DNA of 23,060 nt from UBA1206 sp045643125 (GTDB lineage: Bacteria; Bacillota; Clostridia; Oscillospirales; CAG-382). Shown here one piece after another: positions 6,244-13,845 of the stretch; position 1 is the stretch's first letter, and every line of letters begins with the position of its first letter. The notes below the pieces were generated by a model. It did not search any database, was not told the DNA's origin, and was given only the letters and a program-made list of their open reading frames with translations. The stretch lies in contig JAZUKE010000142.1 of assembly GCA_045643125.1 (NCBI GenBank), positions 1 to 23,060 on the forward strand, read 5' to 3'. Position numbers and translations under genes: made by a program.

Positions 6244-7980
6244 ATGGATAGAGTTAATCTTACAATAGACGGTATCAAGGTCAATGTTCCCGCCAATTAT
6301 ACGGTTCTCGAAGCCGCACGCGAAGCCAATGTGAATATCCCCACTCTCTGCTACCTCAAAGACGTTCAGCAGATCGGCGCCTGCCGTCTCTGCCTCGTTG
6401 AAGGCGGCGGACGCGGACTCCAGGCTGCCTGCGTTCTTCCCGTTACCGAAGGCATGAATATCAAAACCAATACCCCCGCGATCCGCAAAGCAAGAAAAAT
6501 CAACCTCGAACTTCTGCTTTCCGCTCATAACCGCGAATGCACGAGCTGTGTCAGAAACCGCAACTGCGAACTCCAGCAGCTCTGCAACGAATACGGCGTA
6601 AACGATTATCCTTACGACGGCGCAAAGCCCGAATACACTATCGACGAAGTATCTCCTTCGATAGTAAGAGATAATTCCAAGTGCATCCTCTGCCGCCGCT
6701 GCGTTGCTACCTGCAACAAGATCCAGAAGATCGGCGCCATCGGCGTTTCCAAGCGCGGTATGAAGAGCGTTGTAGGCGTTGTATACGGCAAATCCCTTGC
6801 CGATTCTCCCTGCATCAACTGCGGTCAGTGCATAGTTGCCTGCCCTGTCGGCGCACTTCACGAAAAAGACTCCACCAAAGAAGTATGGAACGCTCTTTCC
6901 AACCCTGACCTCCACGTTGTCGTTCAGCCTGCTCCCGCAGTAAGAGCTGCTCTCGGTGAAGAATTCGGTCTTCCCGTAGGCACCTCCGTTACCGGCAAGC
7001 TCGCCGCTTCTCTCAGAAGACTCGGGTTTGCCAAAGTGTTCGACACCGATTTCGCGGCTGACGTTACCATTATGGAAGAAGGAACCGAGTTCATCAACCG
7101 TCTCACCAACGGCGGCGCGCTTCCTCTCATCACTTCCTGCTCTCCCGGCTGGATCAAATACTGCGAAACCTTCTATCCGGAATTCATCCCCAACCTTTCT
7201 TCCTGCAAGTCTCCTCACGAGATGGCAGGCGCCCTCATCAAGTCCTACTATGCGGAAAAGAACGGCATTGATCCCAAGAACATCTTTGTTGTTTCCGTAA
7301 TGCCTTGTACCGCAAAGAAATTCGAAGCCAAACGCGACGAACTTACCAACAACGGACTCCGTGACGTTGACGCCGTTATCACCACCCGTGAACTTGCCAA
7401 GATGATCCGCACCGCAGGTATCGACTTCGCTCGTCTTCCCGACGAAGATTTCGACGACCTTATGGGCGAATCCACCGGCGCTGCCGTTATCTTCGGCGCA
7501 ACCGGCGGTGTTATGGAAGCTGCTCTCCGTACCGTTTACGAAGTCGTTACCGGCAAAGAACTTGAAAACGTCGATTTCACCGCAGTACGCGGCATCGAAG
7601 GCGTCAAGGAAGCTACCGTCAATGTCGGCGGCAAGGAAGTCCGCGTAGCAGTCGCTCACGGTACCGGCAACGCAAGCGCTCTGCTTGAAAAAGTCAAAGC
7701 AGGCGAAAAATACGATTTCATCGAGATAATGGGATGCCCCGGCGGATGCGTTACCGGCGGCGGTCAGCCTATCATCAATGCAAAAGACCTCTGCTACATC
7801 AACCCGAAGGAACTCAGAGCAAAGGCTCTTTACGATGAAGACGCTTCCAAGGAATTCCGTAAATCTCATCAGAATCCCTCCGTTAAGAAGCTTTATGCCG
7901 ACTTCCTCGGCGAGCCGAACAGCCACAAGGCTCACGAGCTGCTTCATACCCACTATATCCCCAGACCTAAATATAAATAA
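6244..7980 (+). CDS. hydA: HydA: catalytic subunit of [FeFe] hydrogenase
   Basis: A 578-residue catalytic subunit that reduces protons or oxidises H2. The N-terminal plant-type [2Fe-2S] domain has C36, C47, C50 and C63. Next come the His-Cys [4Fe-4S] site (H95, C99, C102, C108) and two [4Fe-4S] motifs (C147-C157 and C190-C200). The H domain carries TSCSPGW at 297-303, MPCTAKKFEAKRDE from 353, and MGCPGGCVTGGGQP around 497-510, with C355, C498 and C502 as cubane ligands. The C-terminal small-subunit segment ends SHKAHELLHTHY. One of the two adjacent cysteines seen in the TSCCP form is serine here. AAGGAGGA precedes the ATG. It is the last gene of the operon, followed by a terminator. No maturases (HydE, HydF, HydG) are in the window. 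Confidence 0.97.
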   Translation: MDRVNLTIDGIKVNVPANYTVLEAAREANVNIPTLCYLKDVQQIGACRLCLVEGGGRGLQAACVLPVTEGMNIKTNTPAIRKARKINLELLLSAHNRECTSCVRNRNCELQQLCNEYGVNDYPYDGAKPEYTIDEVSPSIVRDNSKCILCRRCVATCNKIQKIGAIGVSKRGMKSVVGVVYGKSLADSPCINCGQCIVACPVGALHEKDSTKEVWNALSNPDLHVVVQPAPAVRAALGEEFGLPVGTSVTGKLAASLRRLGFAKVFDTDFAADVTIMEEGTEFINRLTNGGALPLITSCSPGWIKYCETFYPEFIPNLSSCKSPHEMAGALIKSYYAEKNGIDPKNIFVVSVMPCTAKKFEAKRDELTNNGLRDVDAVITTRELAKMIRTAGIDFARLPDEDFDDLMGESTGAAVIFGATGGVMEAALRTVYEVVTGKELENVDFTAVRGIEGVKEATVNVGGKEVRVAVAHGTGNASALLEKVKAGEKYDFIEIMGCPGGCVTGGGQPIINAKDLCYINPKELRAKALYDEDASKEFRKSHQNPSVKKLYADFLGEPNSHKAHELLHTHYIPRPKYK

Positions 7981-8004
7981 GCAATATAAATAATTGCTTT
8001 GTAT

Positions 8005-8051
8005 AAAAAAGCGCCTGCCAAGTCCGTGAGGATGTCGGCAGGCGTATTTTT
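8005..8051. terminator. Bidirectional Rho-independent terminator between hydA and the ABC operon
   Basis: A perfect 8-bp GC-rich stem (CGCCTGCC 8012-8019 with GGCAGGCG 8037-8044) is flanked by AAAAAA on the left and TATTTTTA on the right, so it can stop transcription from both sides. It lies between the convergent ends of hydA (7980) and the exporter gene (8062). A weaker 7-bp hairpin (7979-7985 with 7993-7999) precedes it. Confidence 0.85.
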
Positions 8052-8061
8052 AATGTGTATC

Positions 8062-9948
8062 TTACTTTCCGCTGAGTCGGTCTTTTTCGTATTGCAGACG
8101 GTAAAGCTCGTAATAACGTCCTTTGTTTTCGAGCAGCTCGTGATGCGTTCCGCGCTCGATTATTTCGCCGTGCGAAAGCACGATTATCAGATCCGAATGC
8201 TGGATCGTCGAAAGTCTGTGCGCGACGACGAGCAGAGTGCCGATGGAACGTATCTTTTCAAGCGAATCCTGAATGAGAACTTCGGTTTCGGTGTCGATGT
8301 TTGCGGTCGCTTCGTCGAGTATCATTACCGACGGCTTGTGGATTATCGTCCTTGCGAACGAGAGGAGCTGGCGCTGACCGGCAGAGAAGTTGTTGCCTCT
8401 TTCTCTTACCTCTTCGTCAAGCCCGTTTTCGAGCTTGTCGATGAGCTTGTCGGCGTTGACGTATCTTGCGGCAGCCATTACTTCGTCGTCGGAAATGCCT
8501 TCTTCCCGCAGCAGAATGTTGCTTCTTATCGTTCCGGAGAAGAGGAACACGTCCTGAAGCATCTGACCGAGGTGATGGCGCAGGGACGCGATCTTTATCG
8601 TGCGGATGTCCCTGCCGTCAATGAGGATCTGACCTTTCTGAATATCGTAGTTGCGGCATATAAGCGAAAGGATGGTCGTTTTGCCCGATCCCGTCGAGCC
8701 GACAAACGCTACCGTCTGACCGGCTTTGATCGTGAACGAAACGTCCTTCAGCACCCAATCGTCTCCGACGTAGGCGAACCAGACGTGGCGGAATTCGATG
8801 TTGCCGTCTAACTTGTCTATTTCAACCGCATCGGGCGAATCGACGATCTCCGGCTTCATATCAAAGACGGTGAATATCTTTTCCGCCGAGGCGAGCGCCG
8901 ATTGCAGCCAGTTGAACTGCTCGGCAAGGCTCTGTATCGGGTTGAAGAACTTTGAAATGTACATATAGAACGTAACAACGATACCGCTCGTTATGTTCTG
9001 ACCGAGGAAGGATATGTCTTTTATGTAGCTTCTGCCGCCGAGATAGAGCAGGCACATCACCGATGAGATATAGAGCATATAGACCATCGGGCGGAAGATG
9101 CCGAATACGAAGATCTGCTCTCTCTTGGCTTTGCCGAGTTTTTGGTTCTTTTCGTCAAATTCGGCTTTTTTGCGTTCTTCGCGGTTGAATATCTGTATCA
9201 CCTTCATACCCGAAAGGTTTTCGGAAAGGAAGGTGTTTATGTCTGTCGTGCCGTCCTTGACCTTGCGGTAGGCTTTGCGCGAGAATTTGCGGAATATCAG
9301 CGTGAAAAGCACGATGAACGGGACGAAACAGAGTATCATCAGCGTGAGCATATAGTTGAGCAGCAGCATCGCCGCAAGTACGCCGACGATAACGAACATA
9401 TTTTTGACAAGGTTTACGAGTATGTTCGTGAACATCATCGAAATGGCGCCCGTATCGTTCGTTACACGGGTGACGAGTTTACCCACGGGGATCTTGCTGA
9501 GCTGTTCGTGCGACAGGCTCTCAATGTGCAAAAACAGGTCTTCGCGGATGGCGGAGAGTATTTTCTGCCCCGTTTTCTGCAAAACCATTGCCTGAACGTA
9601 TGAACAGACGAGCGAGACCGCGAGGATCGAAGCATAGACCGCCACATAGATGAGCAGCGTTTTCATCGGAAAATCGTTCTTTATCATTTCTTCGATACGT
9701 CCGATGATGAGCGGGGAGATTATGTCGTATGCTATCGAGAACAGCATAACGAGCAGAACGACAAGGAAACTCTTTGCGTGTGGCTTGGCATAGACGAAAA
9801 GCCGCTTGCATATCTCGGAGTCCTTCATATTTCTGCCGAAGCCTATCGCTTCTTTTTTATTCTTGATAAGAGAGAACGCGACGATGAAAACGATCGAGAA
9901 CACGCCGATAACGGCACCGACGAATATGAGAGGGAAAAATTCAGACAT
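8062..9948 (-). CDS. ABC exporter half-transporter, consensus ATPase site (MdlB/BmrD-like)
   Basis: A 628-residue fused membrane/ATPase protein. An extra hydrophobic segment (about residues 5-28) precedes the usual six-helix exporter domain that begins near residue 58. The ATPase domain has Walker A GSTGSGKTT (about 417-425), signature FSAGQRQ (about 519-525), Walker B MILDEATANID (about 538-548) with the catalytic Glu, and an AHRLST His loop near 577. Its ATG overlaps the TAA of the partner gene by one base (TAATG), with GGGAGGT at 9957-9963 just inside the partner. With the upstream degenerate half it should form a heterodimer of the BmrCD/LmrCD/TM287-288 type. It is the last gene of the six-gene operon. 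The cargo cannot be read from sequence; a drug, peptide or cell-wall-related compound are all possible. Confidence 0.93.
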   Translation of the reverse strand: MSEFFPLIFVGAVIGVFSIVFIVAFSLIKNKKEAIGFGRNMKDSEICKRLFVYAKPHAKSFLVVLLVMLFSIAYDIISPLIIGRIEEMIKNDFPMKTLLIYVAVYASILAVSLVCSYVQAMVLQKTGQKILSAIREDLFLHIESLSHEQLSKIPVGKLVTRVTNDTGAISMMFTNILVNLVKNMFVIVGVLAAMLLLNYMLTLMILCFVPFIVLFTLIFRKFSRKAYRKVKDGTTDINTFLSENLSGMKVIQIFNREERKKAEFDEKNQKLGKAKREQIFVFGIFRPMVYMLYISSVMCLLYLGGRSYIKDISFLGQNITSGIVVTFYMYISKFFNPIQSLAEQFNWLQSALASAEKIFTVFDMKPEIVDSPDAVEIDKLDGNIEFRHVWFAYVGDDWVLKDVSFTIKAGQTVAFVGSTGSGKTTILSLICRNYDIQKGQILIDGRDIRTIKIASLRHHLGQMLQDVFLFSGTIRSNILLREEGISDDEVMAAARYVNADKLIDKLENGLDEEVRERGNNFSAGQRQLLSFARTIIHKPSVMILDEATANIDTETEVLIQDSLEKIRSIGTLLVVAHRLSTIQHSDLIIVLSHGEIIERGTHHELLENKGRYYELYRLQYEKDRLSGK

Positions 9949-11735
9949 TATTTGTTACCTCCCATCGCAGATGCTTCGTCGTCGAGCTTCTGCAGCTCGA
10001 CCATATTGCGGTAATCGGGGCAGGTGTCGTACAGCTCTTCGTGAGTACCGAACGCCACAATCCTGCCGTCGTCCATAAACACGACCTTGTCCATTTCCTT
10101 GACCGTGGTGATACGGTGCGCTATGAGTATCGTGGTCTTGCCTTTGCGGATCTCCTTGAGGTTGGTGAGTATCTTTTTTTCGGTCTTGACGTCTACCGCG
10201 GAAACGGAGTCGTCGAGAATGAGGATCGCGGCGTTCTTCATAAGCGCACGCGCTATCGAAATACGCTGCTTCTGTCCGCCCGATACCGTAACGCCTCTTT
10301 CACCGAGGACTGTCATATATTTTTCGGGGAAATCGCGGATGTTGTTGTGAACGTCGGCGTAGTCCGCGGCTTCTTCGATCTCTTCAGTCGAATCGGAGTC
10401 GGAAGCGAACGCAATGTTGTTCCGTATCGTGTCGCTGAAAAGGAAATTGTCCTGCGGGACGTATGCCGAGTGCTTTCTTACCGTTTTTATCGAGATCTCG
10501 TTTATGTCTTTTCCGTCAAGGAAGATAGTTCCGTCGGGGATGTTGTAGGTACGCAGTATAAGATCGACAAGCGTCGTTTTGCCGCAGCCGACTCTGCCGA
10601 CGATGCCGATGTTGTCGCCTGCCTTTATTTCAAGGCAGATATCCTTCAGCACGTCGTAGCTGCCGCCCGGATAGCGGAAAGAGAGGTGGTTGAACGTGAT
10701 ATCGCCTTTAAGCACATCACAGTCGGAAACGTTCGCTTTGTCAAAAACGTCTATCTTTTCTTCAAGCAGTTTGCTTATTCTGTCGAGCGACGCACGTCCG
10801 CGGGAGCGCATTTCTATGAGCTGGGACACCGCCATAACGGGCCACACGACCGCGGTGAAATAGCCGATGAATTCCACGAGCTGACCGGCGTTGAAAACGT
10901 GTTTATACACAAGGTATCCGCCGTAGCCGAGTATGACGCAGATGACCGATTCGACGAAAAGCGTGACGCTGATGTTGAGCTTTACCGAAAGACGGGTGTA
11001 TTCCACGTTTGCGTCTTCGTTTTCCTTGTTGAGTTTACGGAAAGCACTAAGCTCTTTTGCCTCTTTTACGAACGCTTTGATGACCGCGATACCGCCGAAG
11101 CTCTCTTGCGAGAAATCCGAAAGCGAAGAAAACGCTTCCTGACGTGTTTCCCATTTGATACGGAGGTATTTGCTCAATATAAGTCCTATTCCGAGCAGGA
11201 ATACCATAGGTATCATCGAAAACAGGGTGAGCCATATATTCATCTGCGACATACGGAATATCGCAAGCGCACCGAGGAATACCGCGTCGCAGAGCATAAG
11301 TACGCCGGAGCCGAAGCAGTCCTGCACCGTTTCGAGGTCGTTGGTGAACAGCGACATAAGATTGCCGACCTTGTTTACCTGATAAAACTGCTGAGACAGG
11401 TCTTTGCAGTGGTCGAACATACGCTCTCTGAGGTCGGTCTCGACCTTCAGCGCAGTGCCGAAAAAGCAGATACGCCAGATAAAGCGTCCGAACACCATTG
11501 ATATTATAATAAATATGAACGGTTTGCAGACTTCCTCCAAAAGGAACGTCATATCGAATATCTGCTTTTCTCCGTCTATGACAACGTATCCGTCGTTGAT
11601 GCCGTTCACGACGGTCTGATACAGACGCGGAACGATGAGTTGAATGTAGTCAACTGCAACCAGAGCGACAAGCCCGATGAGCAGAGCGTACGAATACCGC
11701 AGATAATAGCGGTTTATGTGTTTTCCAAAGAGCAT
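9948..11735 (-). CDS. ABC exporter half-transporter with degenerate ATPase site (MdlA/BmrC-like)
   Basis: A 595-residue exporter half with six predicted helices (first about residues 14-37) and a C-terminal ATPase. Walker A is GRVGCGKTT (about 380-388), the signature is VSGGQKQRIS (about 482-491) and Walker B reads ILILDDSVSAVD (about 503-514). The residue after the Walker B Asp is Asp, where active sites have Glu. That substitution is the known mark of the non-catalytic half in heterodimeric exporters such as TM287 and LmrC. AAGGAG at 11744-11749 sits before the ATG, inside the end of the arginase gene; the arginase stop is only 6 bases away. It is co-transcribed with the cell-wall-type genes upstream. 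Start and family are well supported; the substrate is unknown. Confidence 0.93.
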   Translation of the reverse strand: MLFGKHINRYYLRYSYALLIGLVALVAVDYIQLIVPRLYQTVVNGINDGYVVIDGEKQIFDMTFLLEEVCKPFIFIIISMVFGRFIWRICFFGTALKVETDLRERMFDHCKDLSQQFYQVNKVGNLMSLFTNDLETVQDCFGSGVLMLCDAVFLGALAIFRMSQMNIWLTLFSMIPMVFLLGIGLILSKYLRIKWETRQEAFSSLSDFSQESFGGIAVIKAFVKEAKELSAFRKLNKENEDANVEYTRLSVKLNISVTLFVESVICVILGYGGYLVYKHVFNAGQLVEFIGYFTAVVWPVMAVSQLIEMRSRGRASLDRISKLLEEKIDVFDKANVSDCDVLKGDITFNHLSFRYPGGSYDVLKDICLEIKAGDNIGIVGRVGCGKTTLVDLILRTYNIPDGTIFLDGKDINEISIKTVRKHSAYVPQDNFLFSDTIRNNIAFASDSDSTEEIEEAADYADVHNNIRDFPEKYMTVLGERGVTVSGGQKQRISIARALMKNAAILILDDSVSAVDVKTEKKILTNLKEIRKGKTTILIAHRITTVKEMDKVVFMDDGRIVAFGTHEELYDTCPDYRNMVELQKLDDEASAMGGNK

Positions 11736-11741
11736 TTTGAT

Positions 11742-12602
11742 CTACTCCTTTATATTTCGCAAAAGTTCAAACAAAATTGCCATACATTTTCCGTCCGTGT
11801 CAAGGCACGGATTGTATTCAACGCAGTCGAATGACACGACTTTTCCGGTAGAGATCATCTTTTTGAGGGCGCACGCCGCGTCGGGGACGGCAAGCCCGTT
11901 TTCCATAAGATAACCCGTTGCGGGGAAAACGTCCTTGTCGAGGAAATCGACGTCGAAGCTGATGTGTACTTTTTTCGTACCGAGGCGCGAACATACCTCG
12001 TTCATCACGCTTTCCATTCCGCGGCGGCGTATTTCATCTGCGGTGTAGAGGTGAACGCCGTTATCACGGATTATCGGATATTCGTTTTCGTCCACGGAAC
12101 GCGCACCGATTATATATACGTTTTCGCCTTTTATTTTTTGCTTTTCTTTGCCGACGGTAAGACAGTCGGCGCAAAGCCCTAGCGACGACGCAAGCGGCAT
12201 ACCGTGAATGTAGCCGGTGACGGTGGAACGCTCGGTGTTTATATCGGCGTGACCGTCGATATAGATAACGGAAAGATCGTCCTTGCCGTAATACTCCGCG
12301 CTTCCCGCTATCGTGCCTATCGCACAGGAATGGTCGCCGCCGATGGTTATGGGGAAGCGGTGACTGCTTAAAGCGTCGTATGTGTTACGGTAAAGTTCGC
12401 GGTTGAGCGCCATAACTTCGCCGAGATATTTCATATTCCCTGGGTAAGGCTCGCTTTTCTGCCCCGCAGGTGTTGTGCAGACGGTTTTGCGTGCCGAGAA
12501 CATTTCACACAGTCCGTTTTGGGTAAGGACGCGGAAAGCGTTTTCGGAGCCGTTTGTCGGTGATCCGCGGCAGATGCGCGCTTCCTGTATCACAAAATCC
12601 AT
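11742..12602 (-). CDS. rocF: Arginase (L-arginine amidinohydrolase)
   Basis: A 286-residue ureohydrolase that splits L-arginine into L-ornithine and urea with a two-manganese centre. Metal ligands are visible as H91 (GGDHS), D116/H118/D120 (DGHADIN) and D217/D219 (SFDVD). Arginase, rather than agmatinase, is favoured by residues that read the amino-acid end of the substrate: N122 after DI, ARSVDENE with D171 and E174 in the place of the alpha-amino-binding Asp and Glu, H133 in the IHG motif, and E262 in VEYNP. The gene lies 12 bases after the ATP-grasp gene and 6 before the exporter, in the middle of the operon. No urease or other arginine-degradation genes are near, so its ornithine may feed the neighbouring ligases (inference). 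Formiminoglutamase is the main alternative. Confidence 0.85.
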   Translation of the reverse strand: MDFVIQEARICRGSPTNGSENAFRVLTQNGLCEMFSARKTVCTTPAGQKSEPYPGNMKYLGEVMALNRELYRNTYDALSSHRFPITIGGDHSCAIGTIAGSAEYYGKDDLSVIYIDGHADINTERSTVTGYIHGMPLASSLGLCADCLTVGKEKQKIKGENVYIIGARSVDENEYPIIRDNGVHLYTADEIRRRGMESVMNEVCSRLGTKKVHISFDVDFLDKDVFPATGYLMENGLAVPDAACALKKMISTGKVVSFDCVEYNPCLDTDGKCMAILFELLRNIKE

Positions 12603-12614
12603 TTCTTCACCGTT

Positions 12615-13844
12615 TTATGTCTTGGTTTTGTCAAACCAATGGTGTTTATATACGATAATCTGTCCGAGATAAGATTTTCTTACGCGGAGATTGCGTTTGA
12701 ACGATTTGTCCGCTTTGTTGAACAGCGTGTGGCTCACGCCCTTTTTCCAAAGGGAGAGCGCTTCTTTTTTCACTTCCGGATCGGTTATGTAGTGCTTAAG
12801 CACATACTTGGGGACGGACGACCAGATAGACACGGTCTTGCCGTAAATGACGGGGAAATCCTTTTTCTCTATCACGTCATCGGTCATTACCTTCATCATA
12901 TTGATGCCCGATCCGCGGACGAAGTAACTGCTCCGACCGAGTCTGGGGTTTATCTCGAAAAGCATATACTTTCCGCTTCTCCGATCGAATTTCATATCAA
13001 AGTTGGAAAAACCGACGTATCCGATGCTTTCGAGGAAGTTTCTGATCTTTTCGTAAAGCGCGTCGTCGCTTCTCGTGATGATGGAAGCGTAGTTGCCGAT
13101 CATTCCCGGAGCGTATTCTTCAAGCACCGGCTGACCGAGGCACATCGCTCTGACCTTTCCGTTTGCGTCGGAATAGCAGTTCATAACGCGCATAGAATCG
13201 TCGCCGCCCGGGATGAACTCCTGAATTATCAGTTTTCCCTTGTAGTCGGTGCCGTTAAGTGACGACACAAGACGCAGGTACGACTCCGGCTCCGAGAAGA
13301 AATACACTTTCTTTTTACCCTCGAATGAGCAGTGCATATAGTCGTAGGAATTGCTGTTTTCGGGTTTTACGACTATGGGGAACGTAAGCGACTTGTCGGA
13401 AACGATGCTTGCTCTTTCTTCGGGCGTCACCACGAATGTCTTGGGAAAGTCAAGACCGTGTTTTCCGCAAAGGTCATAAAACTTGTTCTTTGTGTCGAGC
13501 GTTTCGATAAGATCATAAGAGCAGAAGCGGTTGGAAACGTAGTCTTTAATTTTGTCAAAATGACGGCTCACGAGGAGCGAATAGTTGTCGGAGCAGGGAA
13601 CGAGTACGACGGAACCGTATTCTTCTTTTTTCTTTTTGAGTATTTCCGGCAGTTTTTCGGCAAACACCTTGTCGCTGTCGAAATCCTTTATCACGTTCAC
13701 GTCGCATATCCTGCTGTCGGCAGTCTGACTCAGACCGAGCTTGCACAGCAGAAGCGGTTTTACGCTTGTTATCTCGGAAAAAAGACGTGCCGTGCCGTAA
13801 GCGTTGTCGTCGCTTCCGAGTATCACTGGAATATATGAATTCAT
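12615..13844 (-). CDS. ATP-grasp carboxylate-amine ligase, D-aspartate ligase-like
   Basis: A 409-residue ATP-grasp enzyme. The N terminus (IPVILGSDDNAYGTARLF) resembles the Asl D-aspartate ligases of Enterococcus and lactic acid bacteria, as I remember them. ATP-binding features are FPIVVKPENS with K160, the IIQEF hinge around 206-210, and the metal-binding end with D283, E297 and N299 (FEINPRLGRSS). Asl enzymes activate the beta-carboxylate of D-Asp and join it to the side-chain amine of the third stem-peptide residue. The context agrees: an asparagine synthetase one base upstream, a MurE-like ligase before that, and a divergent aspartate racemase. No signal peptide is present, so it acts in the cytoplasm on precursors. 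Another amino-acid ligase role, for example in a peptide natural product, is possible. Confidence 0.75.
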   Translation of the reverse strand: MNSYIPVILGSDDNAYGTARLFSEITSVKPLLLCKLGLSQTADSRICDVNVIKDFDSDKVFAEKLPEILKKKKEEYGSVVLVPCSDNYSLLVSRHFDKIKDYVSNRFCSYDLIETLDTKNKFYDLCGKHGLDFPKTFVVTPEERASIVSDKSLTFPIVVKPENSNSYDYMHCSFEGKKKVYFFSEPESYLRLVSSLNGTDYKGKLIIQEFIPGGDDSMRVMNCYSDANGKVRAMCLGQPVLEEYAPGMIGNYASIITRSDDALYEKIRNFLESIGYVGFSNFDMKFDRRSGKYMLFEINPRLGRSSYFVRGSGINMMKVMTDDVIEKKDFPVIYGKTVSIWSSVPKYVLKHYITDPEVKKEALSLWKKGVSHTLFNKADKSFKRNLRVRKSYLGQIIVYKHHWFDKTKT

Positions 13845-13845
13845 A

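Noticed and set aside
4053..6296. A 747-codon open frame on the minus strand opposite the small ferredoxin and hydB genes
   Set aside because: It mirrors real genes with complete motifs. The long frame results from strongly biased C-ending codons in highly expressed genes, and its translation is a low-complexity mix without domains.
6217..7953. A 578-codon minus-strand frame opposite hydA
   Set aside because: Same codon-bias shadow. HydA on the plus strand is beyond doubt and no ribosome site or family supports the antisense frame.
10041..11501. A 486-codon plus-strand frame inside the first ABC exporter gene
   Set aside because: It overlaps conserved ATPase motifs on the other strand, its translation has no recognisable domain, and it conflicts with the operon layout.
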